From positions 1-64,000 of the forward strand of contig JAUSPT010000100.1 in assembly GCA_030652805.1 (NCBI GenBank): a stretch of DNA of 64,000 nucleotides. The letters run 5' to 3'. A program made the position numbers and the translations under genes. The notes under the pieces are model-generated. The model had not been told where the DNA came from, made no database searches, and saw only the letters and a program-made list of their open reading frames with translations. Positions 25,069-33,538 of this stretch are shown piece by piece (within the stretch, counting starts at the first letter, position 1; each line of letters starts with the position of its first letter). Origin of the DNA: a bacterium (lineage in GTDB: Bacteria > JAHJDO01).

Positions 25069-25857
25069 ATGAGTATGAAAAAAAATATTATTTACAACGA
25101 TGATTGCATAAAAATACTTAATACAAAAATTGATAAAAAATCAATTGATCTTATTTTTGCTGACCCTCCTTATAATCTTTCTGGCAATGGGTTGAAGTGG
25201 GAAGGAAATAAAACGGGTGGGGACTGGTATATGGTAAATGAAGAATGGGACAAAATGACCGCTCCTGAATATATGCAATTTACAAGAAAGTGGATTGGAG
25301 CTTGCCATAAAATTTTAAAAGATACTGGTTCAATTTATATTGCTTGTAGTTATCACAATATTGCTGAAGTAATGATTATTTTAAAACAGCTGGATTTTAA
25401 GATAAATAATATCATTACTTGGTACAAAACAAATGCTATGCCAAATATGACAAGGCGAATCTTTACTCATTCTACAGAATTTATTGTTTGGGCGGTAAAA
25501 GGTAAAAAGTGGATTTTTAATTACGAGGAGCTTAAAAAGATTAATCCGGAAAAACAAAAAGATGGGTCGTTAAAACAAATGCGAGATGTGTGGTCTTTGC
25601 CTTTGGTGCAAGGTAAAGAAAGATTGAGAGGGAAAGATGGTCGAGCTTTGCATCCAACACAAAAACCAGAGGAGGTGCTTAAACGAATTATTGTTGCCTC
25701 TTCTAATAAAGGCGATTTAGTTTTAGATCCATTTTTAGGAAGCGGCACAACTGCGATAATAGCAAAAAAAATGGGAAGAAATTGGATTGGAATTGAGAGA
25801 AGCAAAAAGTATATAGAGATGGCAAAGAAGCGGATTGATGTGAAATTAAAGAAATAA
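25069..25857 (+). CDS. Beta-class DNA (N4-cytosine/N6-adenine) methyltransferase
   Basis: 262-residue site-specific methyltransferase. The catalytic motif DPPYNLSG (about 32-39) comes first and the AdoMet motif DPFLGSGTT (about 222-230) near the end, the order that defines the beta class; HPTQKP before it is typical. It stands directly after the AlwI-type endonuclease. An asymmetric site needs separate methylation of each strand, and this enzyme together with the RadC fusion methylase supplies two activities. Adenine versus cytosine target is not certain, though DPPY favours N6-adenine. Confidence 0.92.
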   Translation: MSMKKNIIYNDDCIKILNTKIDKKSIDLIFADPPYNLSGNGLKWEGNKTGGDWYMVNEEWDKMTAPEYMQFTRKWIGACHKILKDTGSIYIACSYHNIAEVMIILKQLDFKINNIITWYKTNAMPNMTRRIFTHSTEFIVWAVKGKKWIFNYEELKKINPEKQKDGSLKQMRDVWSLPLVQGKERLRGKDGRALHPTQKPEEVLKRIIVASSNKGDLVLDPFLGSGTTAIIAKKMGRNWIGIERSKKYIEMAKKRIDVKLKK

Positions 25858-25873
25858 AACATAGGGGCTAATT

Positions 25874-25942
25874 ATGAACAAAATAAAACTTGATCTTACA
25901 TATTGCTATGGAATAAAAATCGTTGAAAGTGGAATAAATTAA
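25874..25942 (+). pseudogene. Possible N-terminal remnant of an AAA ATPase gene
   Basis: A 22-codon frame reading MNKIKLDLTYCYGIK and then losing similarity. The phrase I-x-L-x3-CYGIK resembles the first strand of a family of large phage-defence-type AAA ATPases. Nothing else of such a gene remains. It fills the gap between the beta-class methylase and the OLD-like gene. Could be chance. Confidence 0.25.
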
Positions 25943-25943
25943 C

Positions 25944-27650
25944 ATGAGAATCAAACAATTAATACTTAAAGATTTCGGCCCTTTCAATCGCTACAAGATA
26001 TCATTTGTAGAAGAAGATGAAATCTGCATGCTGCTGACAGGAAAGAACAATGAAGGAAAATCTAGCATAATAAATGGATTAAAACTCCTTAATGATGCAA
26101 CAAAGGTCATAAACAAGAAAAAACAGGAAATAAAGATTGACGGAGACTACTATTACAAACTTCTTCAACAAGACACAGAAAATTTTCTTGTTGGTAGAAT
26201 GATTCATAACTATAAAGAAAATAGGGCGGAGATTATTGGAATCTTTCAAGGTGGTTTGGAAATTACCGTATACTTAGACCCTATCGAAAATATGATATTT
26301 GCAAATTTTGAAGGTTGCATCCCTGTTGATGTACATAACATTTTCGGTTTCATACCTCCCCTTGGACCACTGAATGAGAACGAAGACATAATTACAAAAT
26401 TATCCTATCTCAAAGCAAGTATTGATACTTCTCTTGCACCTCGACATCTTAGAAACCACTTTTATCAAATTCTCACTAAAGACGAATTGGCTCTTGTTAG
26501 GCAACTTATAAAGAGGTCTTGGGTAGGCATTGAACTACTTGACTATGAGCTTAACTATCAACAAGGGAAAATATATTGCTATTACAAAGAGGGTGGTATT
26601 GGTCGTGAGATTTCTTGGGCAGGTCAAGGGCTTCAAGTTTGGTTCCAAATTATTACTCATGTTGTCAGACTCAGGGAATCTTCAATCCTAATACTTGATG
26701 AGCCAGAAATTAATCTCCATCCAGAAAAGCAAAACGATATTATAAGAATATTAAAAGATTATTATCATGGAAGTATTATAATCGCAACTCATTCCATTGA
26801 ATTAATGAACAATGTTAGTGTTAGCCATATCATTAATGTCCAAAAAAAACACAACAAGCCAAAAATTAAATCAACAAAGGATAGGGTTTACTTAAACTTG
26901 GTACGGTCTCAAATTGGAAGCAATTTTAATCTAATTGCTTCACAATTCGAAGAGTTTGATATTATTGTTTTCACCGAAGATACATTTGATTTTGACATAC
27001 TTCAACAGATAGCATTGGATTATAAAATAAGGAAAAAAGCTTTCAATATTCCAATTTATGGTTTTAGCGAATTTAATAAATGTATCTCCTATAAGCACGC
27101 ATACAAGACACTAATTGGAAAGGACATAGACTATACCCTTGTCCTGGATAGGGACTACTATCCGGAGGAATATCTAAAAAAAGTTACAGAAATCCTTAAA
27201 ACCTCAAGCATTAAGGTCGTTTTTACGCCAGGAAAAGAAATTGAGAACTTATTTCTATCACCGGATATTCTAACTGCGTTAATTCCAGAAACATCTCATA
27301 AAAAATTTTCAAAGATTTGGGATGAAATGTTTGAATCACTTCGTCTGGATTGCTATGGAAGTTATCTCACACTTCATGGCCAATTCTTAGATCCTAAATT
27401 AGACACAAAAACTATTGCAACACGTTACACTCCTGTTTTTGAAAAATGCTGGAGTGATACTAAGAATAGGCACAAGATTGTTTCAGGAAAAGAAGCGTTG
27501 AAGGTGTTAAGAAAATTTTACAGAGATGAGACTAAAAGTAATCTAAGCCAAAATTTACTTATTGAAAAACTTATTCAAATAGAAAATGAAAACATCAAGC
27601 AATTCATTGAAGAAGTTTACCAATTAAGGAAAACCAGGGGACGTTCATAA
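25944..27650 (+). CDS. OLD-like ATPase with TOPRIM-like nuclease domain
   Basis: 568-residue protein. The N-terminal ABC/SMC-like ATPase has Walker A TGKNNEGKSS (32-41), a signature-like SWAGQGLQVW near 228, Walker B SILILDEPEINLHP near 245, and a switch histidine in ATHSIEL near 278. The C-terminal part resembles a TOPRIM nuclease: VFTEDTFD (about 341-348), VLDRDY (about 400-405) and GKEIENLFL near 432 provide the acidic residues. This plan is that of OLD-family nucleases and other ATPase-nuclease defence proteins. No GajB-type helicase or reverse transcriptase is adjacent, so it may be a solitary system or an accessory to the restriction module. Confidence 0.78.
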   Translation: MRIKQLILKDFGPFNRYKISFVEEDEICMLLTGKNNEGKSSIINGLKLLNDATKVINKKKQEIKIDGDYYYKLLQQDTENFLVGRMIHNYKENRAEIIGIFQGGLEITVYLDPIENMIFANFEGCIPVDVHNIFGFIPPLGPLNENEDIITKLSYLKASIDTSLAPRHLRNHFYQILTKDELALVRQLIKRSWVGIELLDYELNYQQGKIYCYYKEGGIGREISWAGQGLQVWFQIITHVVRLRESSILILDEPEINLHPEKQNDIIRILKDYYHGSIIIATHSIELMNNVSVSHIINVQKKHNKPKIKSTKDRVYLNLVRSQIGSNFNLIASQFEEFDIIVFTEDTFDFDILQQIALDYKIRKKAFNIPIYGFSEFNKCISYKHAYKTLIGKDIDYTLVLDRDYYPEEYLKKVTEILKTSSIKVVFTPGKEIENLFLSPDILTALIPETSHKKFSKIWDEMFESLRLDCYGSYLTLHGQFLDPKLDTKTIATRYTPVFEKCWSDTKNRHKIVSGKEALKVLRKFYRDETKSNLSQNLLIEKLIQIENENIKQFIEEVYQLRKTRGRS

Positions 27651-27655
27651 AAAAC

Positions 27656-27745
27656 ATGAAAAACAACCCCAATGCCGACACCAGCGCATTGGAGGCAGAA
27701 ATTGCCCATCCGGGCCTAACCGAGGAAGAGATTGGGGGGTATTAA
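27656..27745 (+). pseudogene. C-terminal remnant of an Eco57I-like type IIG restriction-modification gene
   Basis: A 29-codon frame reads NNPNADTSALEAEI, then a short gap and LTEEEIGGY. This matches the extreme C-terminus of many Eco57I-type proteins (N-x-ADTSALE-x-EID-x2-VYKLYGLTEEEI) with the VYKLYG part lost. The rest of that large gene is absent. It suggests replacement or decay of an older restriction gene at this site. Confidence 0.5.
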
Positions 27746-27839
27746 ATGAGCAAAATAATGGCAGAAAAAAGGAAACCAGGCGACAAGGTAACCGTGACGA
27801 AGTAAAAGGACACAGCACCCTTCCTCCAAAATTCATATT

Positions 27840-27868
27840 AAGGGCACAAGATATTGTGCCCCTACAAA
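27840..27868 (-). repeat. Palindromic repeat, right copy of the perfect 29-bp inverted pair
   Basis: Reverse complement of 21256-21284 with no mismatch over 29 bp. With the left copy it brackets the RadC-methylase, endonuclease, methylase and OLD-like genes. The 606-bp gap (27651-28256) holds the Eco57I remnant, this copy, four other repeats and the trxB promoter; I see no further gene in it. Confidence 0.9.
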
Positions 27869-27964
27869 ACCCCCAATCAACCCAAAGAACGACACAACAA
27901 AGCAAAGGGACAGGCATGCCAGTCCCCTACATAAAAATCACAAAAGAAACCAATCTCTTGGAAT

Positions 27965-27992
27965 GGGCGAATACACGGATTCGCCCCTACAA
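27965..27992 (-). repeat. TTGTAGGGGC palindrome, third family member
   Basis: GGGCGAAT against ATTCGCCC around a short loop, with the outer CCTACAA. It has the same outer sequence as the 21256 and 27840 elements, in the right-hand (minus) orientation. Confidence 0.75.
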
Positions 27993-28047
27993 TCTGGAAA
28001 CAGGGATAATTTTATTTTTCGTAATGACAGAATGGGGATATTCAAAC

Positions 28048-28099
28048 GGGCAGACGCAAGGGCTGCCCCTACAATAACCGCCAGCTAAAGCAGGCGGTT
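28048..28099 (-). repeat. TTGTAGGGGC palindrome plus an AACCGCC hairpin
   Basis: 28048-28075 has GGGCAG/CTGCCC arms with the outer CCTACAA, again in minus orientation. Directly after it, AACCGCC (28076-28082) pairs with GGCGGTT (28093-28099) as a second, unrelated hairpin repeat. Confidence 0.65.
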
Positions 28100-28117
28100 G
28101 AGGGGGAGGGGACAAAC

Positions 28118-28151
28118 GAGATTGTTTCGGGATTTCATCCTTCGCAATGAC
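28118..28151 (-). repeat. GTCATTGCGA-type interspersed repeat, right copy
   Basis: The reverse complement begins GTCATTGCGAAGGATGAAA and ends ACAATCTC. It has the same 34-bp length and the same ends as the copy at 21292-21325, with a diverged middle. Fragments reading AATGACAGAATGGG occur here and near 28022. Confidence 0.7.
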
Positions 28152-28191
28152 AGAATGGGCAAATAGTTTTGAACGAATGCAGATAAATTGT

Positions 28192-28220
28192 TTGTCTAAA
28201 TATTCTGAGTATTCTATAAT
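28192..28220 (+). promoter_or_regulatory. Promoter of the trxB-RACo-trxA operon
   Basis: TTGTCT (28192-28197), a 17-base spacer and TATAAT (28215-28220), placed 36 bases before the trxB start. GGAAAG serves as the ribosome site. Confidence 0.75.
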
Positions 28221-28256
28221 GTAAAAAAGTTTCTAAGGCATACGGAAAGAATAACT

Positions 28257-29234
28257 ATGATAAAATCAAAGAAAGAGACTCCTGTATCTATATATGATGT
28301 AATTATTATAGGAGCTGGGCCGTCCGGTCTGACAGCAGCGATATATACTTCAAGAGCAAGGTTAAAAACTCTATTGCTTGAGGGTCTTTCTGTGTCCAGT
28401 CAAGCTCTTGTGACTGATAAGATAGAAAATTATCCTGGATTTCCCGAAGGAATCAATGGATTTGATCTGATAGATAAGTTCAAAAAACAGGCAAAACTCT
28501 TTGGCGCAGAATTCGCGGCAGAAGATGTGAATAATATCCACGTCTCTAAACAGCAGAATATTAATAATATCTGGCAGGTTGAGGTAAAGGACAAAACATA
28601 TCATTCACTATCAGTGATTATCGCTTCTGGTGCCCGGTTCAGAACATTGGGGATAGAGGGAGAGAAAAGGTTGCTTGGAAAGGGAGTGTCCTATTGCGCT
28701 GTGTGTGATGGAGCATTCTTCAAAGACAAGGATGTTGTTGTGGTCGGAGGAGGTGATGCGTCAGCAGAAGAAGCATTATTCTTAACCAGATTTGCCAAAA
28801 AAATTACCATGGTACACAGAAGAGATAGATTAAGAGCGGCAAAAATTCTGCAAGAAAGGATATTTTCAAATAAGAAGATAAGCATAGTCTGGAATTCAGT
28901 CATAAATGAGATTCTAGGCGAGACTAAGGTTCGGGGAGTTAGAATAACAGATCTCAAAGCAAAGAAAGAGACAGATATTTCTTGCGATGGTGTGTTTATC
29001 TTTGTTGGACTTGTACCAAATACAAATTTTGTCAAAGACATAATTAAGCTGGATGAAAATGGGTATGTTATTGTTGATAGCAAGATGAGAGCATCACGCG
29101 ATGGAATATTTGCGTGTGGCGATTGCCGGCAAACCATCTTGCGGCAAGTAGTAACTGCCTGTGGAGATGGCGCATTTGCCGCATTTTCAGCCCAGCAGTA
29201 CGTGGAGGACTTAAAAGGTACTGCATACAAATGA
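28257..29234 (+). CDS. trxB: Thioredoxin reductase (FAD/NAD(P)-dependent)
   Basis: Reduces thioredoxin with NAD(P)H through FAD and a redox disulfide. The 325-residue protein has the N-terminal FAD loop IIGAGPSGLTAAIY (about 18-31), the redox motif CAVC (Cys147 and Cys150), the NAD(P) loop VVGGGDASAEEA near 162, and the FAD-binding FACGDCRQ near 284. It is the first gene of an operon: the corrinoid activator overlaps its stop by four bases, and trxA follows. Placement with a low-potential iron-sulfur activase may point to a shared reductant, which is inference. Confidence 0.95.
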   Translation: MIKSKKETPVSIYDVIIIGAGPSGLTAAIYTSRARLKTLLLEGLSVSSQALVTDKIENYPGFPEGINGFDLIDKFKKQAKLFGAEFAAEDVNNIHVSKQQNINNIWQVEVKDKTYHSLSVIIASGARFRTLGIEGEKRLLGKGVSYCAVCDGAFFKDKDVVVVGGGDASAEEALFLTRFAKKITMVHRRDRLRAAKILQERIFSNKKISIVWNSVINEILGETKVRGVRITDLKAKKETDISCDGVFIFVGLVPNTNFVKDIIKLDENGYVIVDSKMRASRDGIFACGDCRQTILRQVVTACGDGAFAAFSAQQYVEDLKGTAYK

Positions 29235-31120
29235 GTTCAATAAAAGCTACTTTCAAACCAGGAAATCGTTCGGTTTATGTGCTGTCCAATACTTCAATAC
29301 TGGAAGCTGCGGGCAGAACGGGTATTGTTATTACTTCTCCATGTGGAGGGCAGGGAACATGTGGAAAATGCAGGGTTCATATTATTGAAGGTAATGTTCC
29401 TCCAACCTCTACAGAAGAAAAAATATTATCTAAAGAAGATATATCAAGCGGCGTGAGGCTTGCATGTCAGAGTAAAATAACGTCAAACTGTATTATAGAT
29501 ATTCCTCAGACTTCCATGGAATCCGCTCAGCAGATTCTTACAAAAGGCATACAGAGCAAGAAGGAAATTAAGCCAAGTGTTTGGAAAAAATATGTAGAGT
29601 TACAAAAGCCAACGCTTGCCAGTCCACAAGCCAATCTCAATCTAATAAGGGAAGCCGTTAATACAGATTTTCATGCAGATATATATGTTATTCGCAACCT
29701 TTCAGTAATCTTGAATGAGTCAGATTATAAGGTTACTTGTGTCTTTTCTGATGGAGAATTAATAAGCGTTGAAAAAGGGGATACAACAGGAACGGATTAT
29801 GGAGTGGCATTTGATATTGGTACAACAACGCTTGTAGGCACACTTCTTGACCTCAATACAGGAGAGGAACTTGCGCTTGTCTCAAGAACAAATCCACAGA
29901 TAATTTATGGAGATGATGTTATCTCCCGGATAAACTTTACAATAACAGATAAGGACGGCTTGGATAAGCTTTTTTACAAAATAAGCAGAGAAATGAATGA
30001 TATGATCTCTCAATTATCAAATGAGTCAGGAATAAATATTCACAACATATACAAGGTTGCAATTGCAGGTAATTCTACAATGCAGCACATCTGTCTAAGG
30101 GTTACACCAAAAAGTCTTGCTAAAATTCCGTTTAATCTAGTGATTAGAGAACCTGTAGAAGTTAAAGCAAAGAAAATAGGCATTGATATAAATCCGGACG
30201 CCCTTGTATATGTTTTGCCCAGCATTGCAGGTTTTGTTGGAGGAGACACAGTTGCGTGCATACTGGCAACACAATTACACACAAAAAAAGCCCTTAAATT
30301 AATTATAGATATAGGTACAAATGGAGAAATAGTACTTGGCAATAATAAGAAAATAATTGCTGCTTCTACAGCTGCAGGTCCGGCATTTGAAGGAGCGCGC
30401 ATATCTCAGGGGATGAGAGCAACTATTGGAGCGATAGAAAAGGTAATTATCAATGAGGACGTTGAATACAATGTTATTGGAAATGTAGTACCATTTGGAA
30501 TATGCGGTACCGGTCTAATTGACGGAGTGGCAGAATTATTAAAGGCAGGAGTAATTGATGAGACTGGCAGGATAGTTTCTCAAATCGAATACAAAGGGAA
30601 TGAGAATATCCGAAGACGAATCATAGAGACTGAAAAAGGGAATGACTTCCTGCTTGTTGACGGACATGCTGCCAGAAGCAAGCGCCCTATTTTTATCTCG
30701 CAAAAAGATGTGCGCGAACTTCAGCTTGCAAAAGCGGCTATTGCAGCAGGAATAAAAATACTGCAGAAGGAATTGAATGTTACAGATAAAGATATCTCTG
30801 AAATATATCTTGCGGGAGCGTTTGGCAATTTTATTCGCCGCACAAATGCAAAGAGAATAGGTTTAATCCCAAACATTCCTTCAGAGAAGATTGCTTTTGT
30901 AGGAAATGCGTCATCTTCCGGAGCAAAACTTGTTCTATTATCCTATGATATGGAAAAGGAAGCGGAACATATTTCTACACAAACTAATTATATAGAGTTG
31001 TCTGCCAGAAGCGATTTTAATGAAAACTTTATGAATGAAATAGTGTTTCCCCTTCTCTGTCAAGAGAAGGGGATAGGGGATGAGTTAAAAGAAAGGAGAA
31101 CAAAGTGGAAATCAAAGTAG
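29231..31120 (+). CDS. RACo-type reductive activator of corrinoid proteins
   Basis: 629-residue iron-sulfur ASKHA ATPase that re-reduces inactive Co(II) corrinoid to Co(I). A [2Fe-2S] ferredoxin domain (Cys38, Cys44, Cys47, Cys79) is followed by a linker and middle region and a C-terminal ATPase: [12 protein letters not shown] near 199, [12 protein letters not shown] near 360 and [10 protein letters not shown] near 535. The start chosen overlaps the trxB stop as ATGA; longer frames inside trxB are unlikely. The last 25 or so residues come from a repeat element shared with the 39.2-kb spacer. A corrinoid protein gene lies 4.6 kb downstream, but no methyltransferase is in the window. Confidence 0.88.
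   Translation: MSSIKATFKPGNRSVYVLSNTSILEAAGRTGIVITSPCGGQGTCGKCRVHIIEGNVPPTSTEEKILSKEDISSGVRLACQSKITSNCIIDIPQTSMESAQQILTKGIQSKKEIKPSVWKKYVELQKPTLASPQANLNLIREAVNTDFHADIYVIRNLSVILNESDYKVTCVFSDGELISVEKGDTTGTDYGVAFDIGTTTLVGTLLDLNTGEELALVSRTNPQIIYGDDVISRINFTITDKDGLDKLFYKISREMNDMISQLSNESGINIHNIYKVAIAGNSTMQHICLRVTPKSLAKIPFNLVIREPVEVKAKKIGIDINPDALVYVLPSIAGFVGGDTVACILATQLHTKKALKLIIDIGTNGEIVLGNNKKIIAASTAAGPAFEGARISQGMRATIGAIEKVIINEDVEYNVIGNVVPFGICGTGLIDGVAELLKAGVIDETGRIVSQIEYKGNENIRRRIIETEKGNDFLLVDGHAARSKRPIFISQKDVRELQLAKAAIAAGIKILQKELNVTDKDISEIYLAGAFGNFIRRTNAKRIGLIPNIPSEKIAFVGNASSSGAKLVLLSYDMEKEAEHISTQTNYIELSARSDFNENFMNEIVFPLLCQEKGIGDELKERRTKWKSK
31046..31088 (+). repeat. CCCCTTCTCT repeat unit inside the RACo 3' end
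   Basis: TTTCCCCTTCTCTGTCAAG continuing to GAGAAGGGG and GATGAGTTAA. A near-identical copy lies inverted at 39234-39275. It is in frame and supplies the last residues of RACo and part of the trxA leader. Confidence 0.8.
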
Positions 31121-31422
31121 ATGACACAAATTTTAAGCAGGAAGTATTAGAATCAGATATTCCTGTCCTTGTGGATTTTTGGGCAGAGTGGTGCGGCCCC
31201 TGCCGTATGATTGCTCCGGCAGTTAAAGAGATAGCTGAAGAATATGATGGTAAGTTAAAAGTCTGTAAATTAAATGTTGATGAAGCGCCAGGAATATCTT
31301 CAGAATACGGCATTATGAGCATACCTACTTTAGCTATTTTTAAAGATGGTGCTGTAGTAGACAAGGTTGTAGGTGTAGCTTCCAAGACAGAACTTGTTTC
31401 TAAAATTACGCCTTATGTTTAA
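31105..31422 (+). CDS. trxA: Thioredoxin
   Basis: Disulfide reductase of 105 residues with the classic active site WCGPC (Cys30 and Cys33), the FWAEWC lead-in, cis-proline in SIPTLAIF and KVVGV near the end. It starts at GTG with AAAGGAG seven bases upstream and overlaps the RACo gene by 16 bases. Together with trxB it gives a complete thioredoxin system within one operon. Confidence 0.95.
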   Translation: MEIKVDDTNFKQEVLESDIPVLVDFWAEWCGPCRMIAPAVKEIAEEYDGKLKVCKLNVDEAPGISSEYGIMSIPTLAIFKDGAVVDKVVGVASKTELVSKITPYV

Positions 31423-32338
31423 TACTTCTATTTTTGGACCTGTCCCCTCAAGAAGATTGGGATTTTCACTGGGAGTAGATCTGGTCCCTTTCAAGGTATG
31501 CAGTCTTAATTGTATCTATTGCCAGCTTGGGAAAACAACATGCAAGACAGTTGCAAGAAAAGAATATGTATCCTGTGATAAGATCTTAACTGAATTAGAA
31601 AAAGTATTAATAAATTCAAAAACCATTGATTATATTACCTTATCTGGCAGTGGGGAGCCTACACTCAACTCAAAGACGGGCGAAATTATAAGAAAAATAA
31701 AAGAGATGACAACTATCCCTGTAGCAGTTATTACTAATGCTACACTGCTTAGTGATGATGCATTAAAAAAAGACCTGCTGCCTGCGGATTTGGTGGTGCC
31801 TTCTCTTGATGGAGCGACACAAGATGTATTTGAGAAAGTAAATAGGCCCTGTACATCTTTGAAAATAGAAAAGATAATCAGAGGAATGATTGATTTTAGT
31901 AAAGCGTATGAAGGTAAAATATGGCTTGAAATAATGCTTGTTAAAGGCATAAATGAAAATGAGGATGAATTAAATGCTTTAAAGGCTGCAGTAGGTCAAA
32001 TTAAGCCTGATAAAATTCAGCTAAATACTCCTGTTCGTCCTCCGTCCGAAGAATATGTAAGGGTATTAAGCAGCAAAAAGCTTTTTGAAATAAAAGAATT
32101 TTTTGGGAATAAGTGTGAGATTATCGCCAAGTTTACGAAAAAGAGACATAAGGCATATCTCAAGGATGTAGAGGATGAAATTCTTACTCTGATCAATCGT
32201 CGTCCTGTAACGTCTAAGGATATATCGTCTTCCTTGGGTTTGCACATTAATGAGGTTATAAAATATGTAGAAGATTTGGAAAAGCAAAAGAAAATAAGCT
32301 CAAAAATCTATCAGGGAAAGAGATATTTTCAAAAATGA
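31415..32338 (+). CDS. Radical SAM protein (COG0731 type) with C-terminal winged helix
   Basis: 307-residue radical SAM enzyme: [14 protein letters not shown] at the start, the [4Fe-4S] motif CSLNCIYC (about 29-36), SGSGEPTLN near 79 for AdoMet binding, then a C-terminal winged-helix-like region (about 245-300, [27 protein letters not shown]). COG0731 proteins are related to the wybutosine enzyme TYW1, but in bacteria their substrates are unknown. The ATG chosen overlaps the trxA end by eight bases and matches the family start. The next gene overlaps by four bases. Confidence 0.85.
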   Translation: MFNTSIFGPVPSRRLGFSLGVDLVPFKVCSLNCIYCQLGKTTCKTVARKEYVSCDKILTELEKVLINSKTIDYITLSGSGEPTLNSKTGEIIRKIKEMTTIPVAVITNATLLSDDALKKDLLPADLVVPSLDGATQDVFEKVNRPCTSLKIEKIIRGMIDFSKAYEGKIWLEIMLVKGINENEDELNALKAAVGQIKPDKIQLNTPVRPPSEEYVRVLSSKKLFEIKEFFGNKCEIIAKFTKKRHKAYLKDVEDEILTLINRRPVTSKDISSSLGLHINEVIKYVEDLEKQKKISSKIYQGKRYFQK

Positions 32339-33051
32339 ATCTGATAATAAAGGGATTTATTCAAACCTCGCTTCTTGACTGGGATGCTAAAATCGTCTCC
32401 ACACTTTACACGCCGCACTGCAATTTTCGATGTCCTTACTGTCAAAACACTGGGCTTATTATCAATCCCGAAAAGTTAGAAACCATTTCTTTTAGAGTAA
32501 TTAAGGAGTATTTGCGCAAAAATAATAGATGGATTGATGGAATATGTTTAACAGGCGGCGAGCCATGTATGTATGAAGATTTGCCGAAATTTATTCAAAA
32601 AATACGAGAGCTTGATATAATGGTGAAGCTTGACACTAATGGGGGATTTCCCGATATGCTTGCAGAGGTAATTGAGAGAAAATTAGTGAATTACATAGCT
32701 ATGGATATAAAGGCGGCTCTGGATTTCACGTCATATTCCAAATCTACTGGTATCAAGAATCCCTTGATTTTGGAGAAAGTTAAGAATAGTATTAGATTAA
32801 TAATGAAATCTGATATTGATTATGAGTTCAGGACTACTGTAGTGCCGACTTTACATGAAGAAGAAGATATATTGAGAATAGCTAAATTTATCAAAGAGGC
32901 AAGAAAATATGCTCTGCAAAATTTTTCAGCCCAAGGAGAGATATTAGACCCAAAATTTAAGAAAATTAAACCTTATCCAATAGAAAAACTGAATAAGATC
33001 CAGAAACTGGTTTCTCCTTATGTAGAGAAGTGTGTGGTGAGAGGAAGTTAA
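32335..33051 (+). CDS. Radical SAM activase, anaerobic ribonucleotide reductase type (NrdG2)
   Basis: 238-residue glycyl-radical activase-like protein. It has the fold start IIKGFIQTSLLDWD, cluster motif CNFRCPYC (about 30-37), LTGGEPCMYEDLP near 78 and LDTNGGFPDML near 103. It resembles the NrdG2 group of anaerobic NTP-reductase activating proteins; no nrdD is in the window. A role in activating another glycyl-radical enzyme is possible. It overlaps the previous radical SAM gene by four bases. Confidence 0.87.
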   Translation: MNLIIKGFIQTSLLDWDAKIVSTLYTPHCNFRCPYCQNTGLIINPEKLETISFRVIKEYLRKNNRWIDGICLTGGEPCMYEDLPKFIQKIRELDIMVKLDTNGGFPDMLAEVIERKLVNYIAMDIKAALDFTSYSKSTGIKNPLILEKVKNSIRLIMKSDIDYEFRTTVVPTLHEEEDILRIAKFIKEARKYALQNFSAQGEILDPKFKKIKPYPIEKLNKIQKLVSPYVEKCVVRGS

Positions 33052-33055
33052 AAAT

Positions 33056-33538
33056 ATGAATAAAATAGCGATATATCCAGGTACTTTTGATCCCATAACT
33101 CACGGACATATTGACCTTATCAAAAGAGGTATTAAAACATTTGATAAATTAGTTGTTGCAGTTGCGCATAATCCTGACAAAAATCCCCTTTTTACGGTTT
33201 CTGAAAGAGTGGACATGTTAAAGGAAATCACAAAGGATATGAAGAATGTGAAAGTTGACGATTTTGGAGGGCTTCTTATTGATTATGTACGCATTAAAGG
33301 GGCAAATGTTGTTTTAAGAGGCATTCGTGCCTTTTCTGATTTTGAGTATGAATTTCAGATGGCATTGATTAATCGAAAACTATCTCCGGAAACAGAGACA
33401 ATATTTATGATGCCAAATGAGTCCTTTTCCTATGTCAGTTCCAAGATAATAAAGCAAATTGCATCCATGAACGGAGATATCTCCAAATTTGTTCCAGAAG
33501 TTGTAGAAGAATATCTGAAGAAGAAATTAAATTCCTAA
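33056..33538 (+). CDS. coaD: Phosphopantetheine adenylyltransferase
   Basis: Fourth step of CoA synthesis: transfers AMP from ATP to 4'-phosphopantetheine. The 160-residue protein has the nucleotidyltransferase motif YPGTFDPITHGHIDLI (about 7-22), RGIRAFSDFEYEFQMA near 90, and YVSSKIIKQIA near 124. Normal length. It ends the trxB operon; its 3' end overlaps the convergent BrkB gene by 12 bases. Confidence 0.96.
   Translation: MNKIAIYPGTFDPITHGHIDLIKRGIKTFDKLVVAVAHNPDKNPLFTVSERVDMLKEITKDMKNVKVDDFGGLLIDYVRIKGANVVLRGIRAFSDFEYEFQMALINRKLSPETETIFMMPNESFSYVSSKIIKQIASMNGDISKFVPEVVEEYLKKKLNS

Noticed and set aside
25944-27650. Gabija (GajAB) system
   Set aside because: The ATPase-TOPRIM plan fits GajA in general, but no UvrD-like GajB is present; trxB follows after repeats.
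27746-27805. A 19-codon frame (MSKIMAEKRKPGDK and on)
   Set aside because: Too short, and the KPGDKVTV similarity to PDZ-type proteins is not convincing.
27856-28077. A 73-codon frame between the OLD-like gene and trxB
   Set aside because: It is composed mainly of the palindromic repeats and has no ribosome site.
21236-28160. CRISPR array
   Set aside because: The repeats are palindromic, unequally spaced and in two orientations, with no spacer-repeat periodicity and no cas genes.
30040-30402. Antisense frame of 120 codons in RACo
   Set aside because: Shadow of the sense frame, with no ribosome site or recognisable motif.
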